Shown here one piece after another: positions 1-6,685 of a DNA stretch of 7,236 nucleotides. How positions within the stretch are numbered: position 1 is the stretch's first letter; each line of letters begins with the position of its first letter. Source of the DNA: RGIG8700 sp045535635 (GTDB taxonomy: Bacteria; Bacillota; Clostridia; RGIG6154); NCBI GenBank assembly GCA_045535635.1, contig JAZSLZ010000063.1:1-7236 (forward strand). The letters run 5' to 3'. Below the pieces are notes generated by a model. That model saw nothing but the letters and a program-made list of their open reading frames with translations. It made no database searches and was not told where the DNA came from. A program made the translations under genes and the position numbers.

Positions 1-1
1 T

Positions 2-2176
2 AAGCTTGACGAAAACTGTATAATTTTAGATGAAGACAACGAATCGTATTATGAAAATATTGCTATGTGCAGCGAGTCTGCAATGGAAGAATTCCTTGAA
101 ACAGGTTATGTAGAAAAAGATAGTATCAAGAAATTAATTAAAAGCAGAAAGATTTTTCCTTGCTATTTTGGTTCTGCATTAAAACAATATGGTGTAGAAG
201 AATTTTACAATCTTATAGATGAGTACACTCTCCCTCACCCTGAAAATAATATTTTTGGTGCAAAAGTTTTTAAAATCACTCAGGATGAACAAGGAAACAG
301 GCTTACTCATATAAAAATAACAGGTGGCTTATTAAAGATAAAACAAATGCTACAGTACAAAGATACTGAAAACAACGAAATTAGTGAAAAAATTAATTCT
401 ATACGAATTTATTCAGGTAGTAAATTCACTACTTCTGATTTTGCTGATCAAGGTACCGTTTGTGCAATTGTTGGTCTTACAAAAACATACTCAGGTCAAG
501 GCTTTGGCTTTGAAGACTCTGATGTTTCAGTTATGCTTGAACCAGTGTTTTCATACAGAGTACAGATAAATGACGGTACTGATAATATTATTGCACTTTC
601 TAAATTAAGAAAATTACAGGAAGAAGAACCTCAGCTTAAAGTTTCATGGAATGAAACTCTAAAGGAAATTCACATCTGCATAATGGGAGACATTCAGGGT
701 GAAATATTAAGAAGAGTTTTGTTAGAGAGGTTTAGCCTTGATGTTGATTTTATTGAGGGAAGCATATTGTACAAGGAAACAATCAACAATACAGTTGAAG
801 GTGTTGGACATTATGAACCGCTTAAACATTACGCAGAGGTTCACCTTATTCTAGAACCCGGTGAAAGAGGTTCAGGCATTGTTATAGAAAGTGATTGTTC
901 AGAAGATGAACTTTCTAAAAACTGGCAAAGATTAATCCTCACTCATCTTAGTGAAAAAACACATATTGGCGTACTTACAGGCTCTCCTATTACAGATATT
1001 AAAATTAAACTTGTATCAGGCAAAGCTCACATAAAGCATACTGAAGGCGGAGATTTCAGACAGGCAACCTACAGAGCCTTAAGACAAGGTCTTATGGAAG
1101 CAGAAAATGTGCTTCTTGAACCTATATACGGAATCAACCTTGAGCTTCCTACAAATTGTGTTGGCAGAGCTATGACTGATATAGAAAATATGGGTGGCAG
1201 TGTAGTAGTACTCAGTAGCGATGCTGATTTAACAACGCTTACAGGTTCTGCTCCCGTATCAAAAATTCAAAACTATCAAAAAGATTTAACCAACTATACC
1301 AAGGGCAAAGGAAAGCTATCATGTAAGCCTATAGGTTACGATATATGCAAAAATCAGGAAGAAATCATAAATAATCATAATTACAACCCAGAACTTGATG
1401 CTGAAAATACACCTGATTCCGTATTTTGCTCACACGGCTCTGGCTTCATAGTAAAGTGGAATGAGGTTTACGACTATATGCACATACCACTTCTTGCTCA
1501 AAAATTCAGTCCTGTAACAGAGATAGCACCAATTAAGAATAGCAATAGTAAAATAACTAATATTTCCGATGACGAGCTGATACGCATATTTGAAATGACA
1601 TACGGGAAAATAAATTCTCAACCCTATAAAGAGATGCGTACTGAAAAAGCAAAAAACACTACTGAATATAAGGGTAACAACAAAAAGTATGATAACACAT
1701 ATCTGCTTGTTGATGGATACAATATTATTCATTTCTGGGATGAGTTAAAATTACTGGCTAGTGAAAATCTACAACACGCACGAGAAATGCTTATTGAAAA
1801 GTTATATGCATATAAACTTTTAAAAAAACTGGAAATCATTGTAGTTTTTGATGCGTATAAAGTAAAAAACGGTATAAGAACAACTGAGGTAGCACACGGA
1901 ATTAATATAGTTTACACTAAGGAAGCGGAAACAGCAGACGCATATATTGAAAAAACTACGCACACTCTTTCAAAAAATAACCACGTTTATGTTGCAACCT
2001 CAGACGGAGTTGAACAATTAATTATTCTTGGTCAGGGTGCAATCAGAATACCTGCTTCACAATTTGTAGAAGAAGTTAAAAATTCTGATAAAGAAATGCA
2101 GAAAATTATAGAAATATATAACAAAAAAAACACTTCAAAAAATCCTATTTCTATGCCTAATTCAACAAAAAATTAA
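2..2176 (+). CDS. Tet(M)/EF-G-like translational GTPase fused to a C-terminal YacP/Rae1-like NYN nuclease domain (5' partial)
   Basis: The frame is open from base 2, so the start lies upstream. By comparison with Tet(M), roughly 170-180 N-terminal residues are missing, including G motifs 1-4. Numbering from the first in-window Met (base 65): the G5-like GSALK is at 36-40, the domain II barrel about 65-160, domain III about 165-235, domain IV about 237-350 and domain V about 350-430. A family-specific segment follows (DSVFCSHGSGF at 451-461), then a polar linker (about 488-545). A complete NYN domain spans 546-690, with LLVDGYN (D550, N553), VVFDA (D596), ETAD (D625) and ATSDGVEQ (D647), closely matching B. 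subtilis YacP/Rae1, a ribosome-associated A-site mRNA endonuclease. Tet(M)-type proteins bind the ribosome and eject tetracycline, but here the domain IV tip is KHTEGG (324-329) where Tet(M) has Ser-Pro-Val. A translation-quality or mRNA-cleavage role is therefore inferred over drug resistance. The full length would be about 900 residues, versus about 640 for Tet(M). Automated annotation may call it a tetracycline resistance protein. Confidence 0.88.
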   Translation, partial: KLDENCIILDEDNESYYENIAMCSESAMEEFLETGYVEKDSIKKLIKSRKIFPCYFGSALKQYGVEEFYNLIDEYTLPHPENNIFGAKVFKITQDEQGNRLTHIKITGGLLKIKQMLQYKDTENNEISEKINSIRIYSGSKFTTSDFADQGTVCAIVGLTKTYSGQGFGFEDSDVSVMLEPVFSYRVQINDGTDNIIALSKLRKLQEEEPQLKVSWNETLKEIHICIMGDIQGEILRRVLLERFSLDVDFIEGSILYKETINNTVEGVGHYEPLKHYAEVHLILEPGERGSGIVIESDCSEDELSKNWQRLILTHLSEKTHIGVLTGSPITDIKIKLVSGKAHIKHTEGGDFRQATYRALRQGLMEAENVLLEPIYGINLELPTNCVGRAMTDIENMGGSVVVLSSDADLTTLTGSAPVSKIQNYQKDLTNYTKGKGKLSCKPIGYDICKNQEEIINNHNYNPELDAENTPDSVFCSHGSGFIVKWNEVYDYMHIPLLAQKFSPVTEIAPIKNSNSKITNISDDELIRIFEMTYGKINSQPYKEMRTEKAKNTTEYKGNNKKYDNTYLLVDGYNIIHFWDELKLLASENLQHAREMLIEKLYAYKLLKKLEIIVVFDAYKVKNGIRTTEVAHGINIVYTKEAETADAYIEKTTHTLSKNNHVYVATSDGVEQLIILGQGAIRIPASQFVEEVKNSDKEMQKIIEIYNKKNTSKNPISMPNSTKN

Positions 2177-2214
2177 ACCGTATATGCGAACATATACGGT
2201 TTATTATTATTTTC
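2174..2214. terminator. Probable bidirectional intrinsic terminator between convergent genes
   Basis: A perfect 13-bp inverted repeat (arms 2174-2186 and 2191-2203) encloses a 4-base loop, CGAA on the plus strand and TTCG on the minus strand. The left arm begins with the TAA stop codon of the GTPase-NYN gene. On the plus strand a T-rich run follows (about 2204-2220). On the minus strand the hairpin is followed by AATTTTTTG. It therefore looks able to stop transcripts of both the fusion gene and the SulP gene, whose stop codon is at 2215-2217. The repeat and T-runs are seen directly; termination in both directions is inferred. Confidence 0.85.
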
Positions 2215-3822
2215 TTATTTTCTTGCAAGTTCAAGTGCTATATCTATATTTTCACAAATGTTTTCTTTTCCCACTTTCACATCAAAACCATATTTTGCAA
2301 ATGTTTTTAAAGGTTGTGGATTTAAGTGTGAGAATATTACTTTTACACCTTTTTCATTAAGCTTATCAAACAACTCTTCTAATGCCTTTAATGCAGTAAT
2401 ATCCAATGCATATACAGTTGACATTCTTAAAATTACGATTTTTGTTTTTTCATCAGGAATAATTTCTGTAAGAAGTCCAGAAACTGAGAAGAACATAGCA
2501 CCGTGTATTTCATATACTTCAGTATTTACAGGAAGTTCTTTTTTACTTTCGTTTTCTTCCCATTTTCTTACATTTGCTTCGTCAGTCATACGCTTAATAA
2601 ATAATGCGGCTGTAAGAATTAAACCAAATTCAATAGCAACAACCAAATCAAAAACAACAGTTAAAATAAATGTAACTACAAGTACCGCCACATCGCTTTT
2701 TGGTGCTTTTTTAACAAGCTTTGCAAAAGGTTTTATATGACTCATATTGTATGCAACATTAATAAGAATTGCGGCTATAGTCGGCATTGGTATCATTTTA
2801 GCATAAGGCATTAAAATTACAAGCACAAGAGCTAAAACAACTGCATGAACCATACCTGCAACAGGTGTTCTTCCACCATTGTCAACATTAGCTGCAGTTC
2901 TTGCTATTGCTCCTGTAGCAGGAATTCCGCCGAAAACTGCAGAACCTACATTACCTATTCCCTGAGCAACAAGCTCCGCATTAGAACGGTGCTTTGAATT
3001 AACCATAGAATCAGCAACAACACAGGAGAGTAAAGACTCAATTGCTGCAAGAATTGCAATTGTAAATGCATCAGGAAATAATGTCTTAATAGCTGATAAG
3101 CTTAAATCAGGCATAACAAAGGTCGGAAGCTTATTGCTTATATTCGGGTATAAGTCACCTATTGTATTAACATTGAGAGGTAAAAACATAACCATAGCTA
3201 TGCCAACAAGCACTGCAATTAACGAACCTGGTATTTTCTTTGTAATTTTAGGAAATACAAATAAAATAATCAAGCAAACGATACCAACAATTACTGCATC
3301 CCAGTTAACAGTTGATATATTATGGAAAAATACCTCAAGCTTTTCAATAGTTTCTATTGGTTTTTCTGAATATGTAACACCAAAAAAATCTTTAAATTGT
3401 CCAATGAGAATTGTTACTGCTATACCTGCGGTAAAACCGGTTGTTATTGTATAAGGAATATACTTGATAAGTTTTCCAAGCTTTAACAATCCCATAACAA
3501 CAAGTAAAATACCTGCCAGAACAGTTGCAGTTGCAAGTCCCTGCATTCCGTTTTTAGCAACAATTCCTGCAACAATAGTTGCAAATGCGGCAGTCGGTCC
3601 TGCAATCTGAACTGTACTGCCACCAAAAAAGGATATTAAAAAACCTGCAACAATAGCGGTATAAAGACCTTGTTCAGGTCCAACACCTGAAGCAAGTGCA
3701 AGAGCAATAGAAAGCGGAAGGGCAACTATCGCTACAATAATACCTGCAATAACATCTTTAAGTAGTTTTTGACCGTTGTATCCTTTCAGCGTTGAAAAAA
3801 ACATTGGTTTGAATTGATTCAT
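2215..3822 (-). CDS. SulP-family anion transporter with C-terminal STAS domain
   Basis: This encodes an integral membrane anion transporter of the SulP/SLC26 family (535 residues from the preferred start; 538 from the upstream ATG). Residues below are numbered from the upstream ATG. Hydrophobic segments fill about 24-412, consistent with the 7+7 inverted-repeat transmembrane fold. Family signatures are visible: ALPLSIALALASGVGPEQGL (37-56), AGPTAA (77-82) and the conserved stretch 265-330 containing ESLL, QGIGNVGS and GGIPATGAIART. A cytoplasmic STAS domain occupies about 437-538, with DIT (477-479) where anti-sigma-antagonist STAS domains carry a phosphorylatable Ser/Thr. Substrate cannot be read from sequence: known members carry sulfate, bicarbonate, or C4-dicarboxylates and aspartate (E. 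coli DauA). Start choice: GAAAGG at 3832-3837 abuts the ATG at 3829-3831 with no spacer, but sits 9 bases before the in-frame ATG at 3820-3822, which I prefer. It lies downstream of dapB in the same direction with a hairpin between, and no convincing promoter of its own is visible. Confidence 0.93.
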   Translation of the reverse strand: MNQFKPMFFSTLKGYNGQKLLKDVIAGIIVAIVALPLSIALALASGVGPEQGLYTAIVAGFLISFFGGSTVQIAGPTAAFATIVAGIVAKNGMQGLATATVLAGILLVVMGLLKLGKLIKYIPYTITTGFTAGIAVTILIGQFKDFFGVTYSEKPIETIEKLEVFFHNISTVNWDAVIVGIVCLIILFVFPKITKKIPGSLIAVLVGIAMVMFLPLNVNTIGDLYPNISNKLPTFVMPDLSLSAIKTLFPDAFTIAILAAIESLLSCVVADSMVNSKHRSNAELVAQGIGNVGSAVFGGIPATGAIARTAANVDNGGRTPVAGMVHAVVLALVLVILMPYAKMIPMPTIAAILINVAYNMSHIKPFAKLVKKAPKSDVAVLVVTFILTVVFDLVVAIEFGLILTAALFIKRMTDEANVRKWEENESKKELPVNTEVYEIHGAMFFSVSGLLTEIIPDEKTKIVILRMSTVYALDITALKALEELFDKLNEKGVKVIFSHLNPQPLKTFAKYGFDVKVGKENICENIDIALELARK

Positions 3823-3831
3823 AAATTTCAT

Positions 3832-3837
3832 CCTTTC
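3832..3837 (-). promoter_or_regulatory. Ribosome binding site that decides the SulP start
   Basis: The minus strand reads GAAAGG directly followed by ATG (3829-3831), then AAATTT and a second in-frame ATG (3820-3822). A Shine-Dalgarno with zero spacing cannot serve the first ATG normally, while a 9-base spacing to the second is typical. The shorter protein, starting MNQFKPMFF, is thus more likely. Confidence 0.6.
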
Positions 3838-3843
3838 AGTATT

Positions 3844-3869
3844 AAAAGCTGAGTTTTAGCTCAGCTTTT
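3844..3869 (-). terminator. Hairpin between dapB and the SulP gene (weak terminator or attenuator)
   Basis: A perfect 10-bp inverted repeat, AAAAGCTGAG / CTCAGCTTTT with a 6-base loop, starts four bases after the dapB stop codon. On the minus strand the hairpin ends in TTTT and is followed by AATACTG, a poor U-tract. On the plus strand the tract is better (TTTTTTGTTATT), but no plus-strand gene ends here. It probably ends a fraction of asd-dapA-dapB transcripts and lets the rest continue into the SulP gene, whose ribosome binding site begins only six bases further on. A role in mRNA 3'-end stability is an alternative. Confidence 0.6.
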
Positions 3870-3872
3870 TTG

Positions 3873-4628
3873 TTATTCTGACAGCATTTTTTTCATATCG
3901 TAAAATCCTGCATCTTTTCCGCAAATGTATTTAGCAGCAGTAACTGCTCCTTGTGCAAAAATATCGCGTGATAATGCAGTGTGTTTAATTTCTATAATTT
4001 CATCATCACCGGCAAAAATTACTTCGTGTTCACCAACAATAGTTCCACCTCTGATACTGTGAATACCAAGCTCAGAGACTTCTCTTTTTTGCCTGTTATT
4101 ATGTCTGTCATAAATATATTCTTTTTCAACTTTAAGAGATGAATTGATAGCGTCAGCTATAGCAATTGCAGTTCCGCTTGGAGCATCAATTTTTCGATTA
4201 TGATGTTTTTCAATTATCTCTATATCAAATTTTTCTTCAAGAGCCTTTGCTGCTTTTTGAGCAAGTTCAATAATAAGGTTAACACCTACAGACATATTTG
4301 CAGAAAAGAAAACAGGAATATCTTTTGAAGCTTCATACAAAGCTTTTTTCTGCTCATCGTTAAGTCCTGTTGTAGCAACTACAATAGGTGTTTTTGATTT
4401 AACTGCATACGCCAAAGATTTTTCAAGCATTAAAGGGTGTGAAAAATCAATAATTACATCTGCTCTGTCTGCAAAATCATCAGGATTTGCATATACAATG
4501 TAACCATAATTGTTTTCTGTATTAATGTCAAATCCAGCTACTATTTCTGTAAGTTTATCTTCAACTGCAATTCGGGTAACAACGCTACCCATCTTACCAT
4601 TGCATCCTGAAACTATTACTTTTATCAT
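3873..4628 (-). CDS. dapB: 4-hydroxy-tetrahydrodipicolinate reductase
   Basis: This cytoplasmic enzyme uses NAD(P)H to reduce the DapA product to tetrahydrodipicolinate in lysine and diaminopimelate synthesis. The 251-residue protein has the N-terminal Rossmann motif GCNGKMG (8-14), ATTG (85-88) and SANMSVGVN (109-117). The diagnostic catalytic and substrate segment EKHHNRKIDAPSGTA (140-154) is intact: H142 and K146 align with E. coli H159 and K163. The C-terminal GEHEVIFAGDDE (199-210) is also typical. It is slightly shorter than E. coli DapB (273 residues) but looks complete. The start is supported by AAAGGA at 4639-4644, ten bases upstream of the ATG and overlapping the dapA stop codon. 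The gap to dapA is only 14 bases, so the two are probably cotranscribed and possibly translationally coupled. A hairpin follows its stop codon. Confidence 0.97.
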   Translation of the reverse strand: MIKVIVSGCNGKMGSVVTRIAVEDKLTEIVAGFDINTENNYGYIVYANPDDFADRADVIIDFSHPLMLEKSLAYAVKSKTPIVVATTGLNDEQKKALYEASKDIPVFFSANMSVGVNLIIELAQKAAKALEEKFDIEIIEKHHNRKIDAPSGTAIAIADAINSSLKVEKEYIYDRHNNRQKREVSELGIHSIRGGTIVGEHEVIFAGDDEIIEIKHTALSRDIFAQGAVTAAKYICGKDAGFYDMKKMLSE

Positions 4629-4642
4629 AAGTTAATTTTCCT

Positions 4643-5530
4643 TTATTTTATAATATCTAATTTCTTCATTTCAGCTTTAAGCAAATTAAGGTTAGGTTCT
4701 GTCATAGGCGTAAGTGGAAGTCTTATATCTTTTTCAGTCATTCCCATAAGATTTAAAGCAGCTTTTACAGGAATAGGATTAACTTCCTTAAATAACAAAT
4801 TAATTAAATTATAATACTTAACCTGAAGACTTCCGGCTGATTTAAAATCACCATTTAGAGCATATTTGCACATAAGATGTGTTTCTTTAGGTAATATATT
4901 AGAAAGCACTGAAATAACACCTTTTCCGCCTACTGACATAATTGGAACGGTTATGTCGTCATTTCCTGAATATACATCTATTTTATCGCCGCAACGGTTA
5001 ATAATTTCTACCGCTTGTTCAACTTTCCCACTTGCTTCTTTAACAGCAACAATATTTTCAATTTCAGCAAGTTTTTCAATTGTTTCAGGTAAAATATTAA
5101 CACCTGTTCTTGAGGGAACATTATATAAAATAGCAGGAAGCGAAGTGGATTTTGCAAGAGTTGTATAATGCTCAATAAGACCATTTTGTGTAGCTTTGTT
5201 ATAGTAAGGTGCAACCCACAAAAGGCCGTCCGCTCCCCTTTTCTCTGCTTCTTTATTCATCATTACCGCGTGAGCAGTATTGTTGCTTCCTGTACCTGCA
5301 ATAACAGGAATTCTTTTGTTGACTTTGTTTACACAAAATTCAATTACATCAAGATGCTCATCATCTTCAAGTGTAGGCGCCTCGCCTGTTGTACCGCAAA
5401 CAACAATTGCATCAGTGAAATTTTCAATCTGAAATTCAATAAGTTTTTCTAACGCATCAAAATCTACAATATTGTTTTTCATAGGTGTTACAATGGCAAC
5501 ACCAGCTCCGGTAAAAACAGACTTTTTCAT
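4643..5530 (-). CDS. dapA: 4-hydroxy-tetrahydrodipicolinate synthase
   Basis: This enzyme condenses pyruvate with L-aspartate-4-semialdehyde, the first committed step of the lysine/diaminopimelate branch, using a Schiff-base lysine in a TIM barrel. The 295-residue length is normal (E. coli 292). Visible active-site residues: GTTGE (46-50, with T47/T48), Y110 in APYYN, Y136 and R141 in YNVPSRTG, and the Schiff-base K164 in AVKEASG. GGKGVISV (201-208) and the C-terminal NPIPVKAAL (251-259) are typical. Against the E. coli lysine-inhibition site, S48, A49, H53 and E84 correspond to A51, P52, D56 and H87, while H56, N80 and Y106 are kept as H59, N83 and Y109. Feedback sensitivity may therefore be reduced (inference). 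An AGGAGG ribosome binding site (5537-5542) sits six bases before the ATG. It lies 14 bases after asd and 14 before dapB. The wider lyase family includes N-acetylneuraminate lyase, but residues and context favour DapA. Confidence 0.97.
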   Translation of the reverse strand: MKKSVFTGAGVAIVTPMKNNIVDFDALEKLIEFQIENFTDAIVVCGTTGEAPTLEDDEHLDVIEFCVNKVNKRIPVIAGTGSNNTAHAVMMNKEAEKRGADGLLWVAPYYNKATQNGLIEHYTTLAKSTSLPAILYNVPSRTGVNILPETIEKLAEIENIVAVKEASGKVEQAVEIINRCGDKIDVYSGNDDITVPIMSVGGKGVISVLSNILPKETHLMCKYALNGDFKSAGSLQVKYYNLINLLFKEVNPIPVKAALNLMGMTEKDIRLPLTPMTEPNLNLLKAEMKKLDIIK

Positions 5531-5544
5531 AAACTGCCTCCTAA

Positions 5545-6627
5545 TTATTTATTGAAATAACCCTTTGCTGCAAGAAGTTCTGCCATAAGAACTGCACCAC
5601 CTGCAGCTCCTCTTAATGTGTTGTGTGAAAGGCAAACGAACTTATAGTCAAACTGTCGGTCTTCTCTTAATCTTCCAATTGAAACAGCCATACCACCTTC
5701 TAAATCTCTGTCAAGTTTAGCCTGTGGTCTGTTATCTTCTTCAAAATAATTGAGGAACTGTTTTGGCGCCAAAGGAAGCTCAAGCTTCTGTGGTTCACCT
5801 GCAAAATTCTTCCAGCATTCTAAAATTTCTTCTTTTGTTGGTTTCTTTTCAAAAGATACAAAAACTGCTGCTGTGTGTCCATCTGATACAGGAACTCTTA
5901 AGCACTGAGTTGTGATATTAGGTTCAGTTGCATCAACAATTTTATCTCCTTCGATTTTACCCCAGATTTTAAGTGGTTCAATTTCACTTTTTTCTTCTTC
6001 ACCACCGATAAATGGAATAATATTATCTACAATATCAGGGAAAGTTTCAAAAGTTTTACCAGCACCTGAAATTGCCTGATATGTACAAGCAAGAGCTTTA
6101 GTTACACCGAATTTTTCCATTAATGGATGAAGAGCAGGTACATAGCTCTGAAGTGAGCAGTTTGACTTAACAGCAATAAAGCCTCTTTTTGTACCAAGTC
6201 TTTTTTTCTGTGCATTTATAATTTCTGCATGTTCAGGATTAATTTCTGGGATAATCATAGGTACATCGTCTGTATGACGGTGTGCTGAGTTATTTGAAAC
6301 AACAGGGCATTCTGCTTTTGCATAAGCTTCTTCAAGTGCTCTGATTTCATCTTTTTTCATATCAACAGCACAGAAAACAAAATCAACCATTGAAGCAATT
6401 TTTTCAATGTCTGCTGTTGCATCCATAACAACCATATCAGCAATTTTGTCAGCAAGTGGAGTTTTCATTGCCCATCTGCTTCCTACTGCCTCTCTGTATG
6501 TTTTTCCTGCGCTTCTTGGAGATGCGGCTAAAACCTCAATATTAAACCATGGATGATTTTCAAGAAGAGTAATAAATCTCTGTCCTACCATACCTGTAGC
6601 TCCAATAATACCAACTTTAAAATTCAT
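5545..6627 (-). CDS. asd: Aspartate-semialdehyde dehydrogenase (archaeal/fungal type)
   Basis: This enzyme reduces L-aspartyl-4-phosphate to L-aspartate-4-semialdehyde with NADPH, supplying the substrate of the adjacent DapA as well as the threonine/methionine branch via homoserine. The 360-residue protein begins with a nucleotide-binding GIIGATGMVGQRF (6-18). It carries the catalytic cysteine in KSNCSLQ (C157), SGAGKT (187-192), RVPVSDGHT (244-252, with the likely catalytic base H251) and a C-terminal HNTLRGAAGGAVLMAELL (335-352). The SNCS context and overall motif set match the archaeal/fungal-like Asd class rather than the classical E. coli form. AAAGGA (6638-6643) lies ten bases before the ATG. 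It is the first gene of the inferred asd-dapA-dapB operon, with a near-consensus promoter just upstream. No aspartokinase gene is in the window. The 58-base upstream gap is too short for a lysine riboswitch. Confidence 0.96.
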   Translation of the reverse strand: MNFKVGIIGATGMVGQRFITLLENHPWFNIEVLAASPRSAGKTYREAVGSRWAMKTPLADKIADMVVMDATADIEKIASMVDFVFCAVDMKKDEIRALEEAYAKAECPVVSNNSAHRHTDDVPMIIPEINPEHAEIINAQKKRLGTKRGFIAVKSNCSLQSYVPALHPLMEKFGVTKALACTYQAISGAGKTFETFPDIVDNIIPFIGGEEEKSEIEPLKIWGKIEGDKIVDATEPNITTQCLRVPVSDGHTAAVFVSFEKKPTKEEILECWKNFAGEPQKLELPLAPKQFLNYFEEDNRPQAKLDRDLEGGMAVSIGRLREDRQFDYKFVCLSHNTLRGAAGGAVLMAELLAAKGYFNK

Positions 6628-6653
6628 TTTAAATCATTCCTTTCATTCTATAA

Positions 6654-6682
6654 ATAATACCACTAAAACGCCATAATGTCAA
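6654..6682 (-). promoter_or_regulatory. Near-consensus sigma-A promoter for asd-dapA-dapB
   Basis: On the minus strand a perfect -35 box TTGACA (6677-6682) and a -10 box TATTAT (6654-6659, one mismatch to TATAAT) are separated by exactly 17 bases. The -35 box begins three bases after the tgt stop codon. Transcription would start near 6647, leaving a leader of about 20 bases with the asd ribosome binding site. That leaves no room for a riboswitch or attenuator. No operator palindrome is evident. Confidence 0.85.
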
Positions 6683-6685
6683 TAA

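Noticed and set aside
1430..1732. 100-residue hydrophobic-looking frame on the minus strand inside the GTPase-NYN gene
   Set aside because: It is antisense to well-conserved coding sequence, including the segment leading into the NYN domain. Its hydrophobicity is expected from antisense of Asn/Lys-rich codons.
2..2176. Acquired tetracycline resistance gene on a mobile element
   Set aside because: No transposase, integrase, conjugation gene or flanking repeat is visible. The domain IV tip lacks the Tet(M) loop, and the extra nuclease domain is not a feature of known tet genes.
2258..2740. 160-residue open frame on the plus strand inside the SulP gene
   Set aside because: It is antisense to a strongly recognisable transporter, has a Ser/Thr-rich composition typical of a reverse-complement shadow, and matches no known family.
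3875..3930. Possible weak promoter for the SulP gene in the 3' end of dapB (TTGCGG, 16 bases, TACGAT)
   Set aside because: Both boxes are poor matches, and the sequence is fully explained as conserved DapB coding sequence.
5008..5452. Overlapping short frames on both strands inside dapA
   Set aside because: dapA is intact with all catalytic residues. The other frames show no family resemblance and no ribosome binding site.
6629..6646. Tiny leader reading frame (ATG AAA GGA ATG ATT TAA) ending one base before the asd start
   Set aside because: It overlaps the asd ribosome binding site, has no ribosome binding site of its own, begins at about the predicted transcription start and contains no regulatory codon run.
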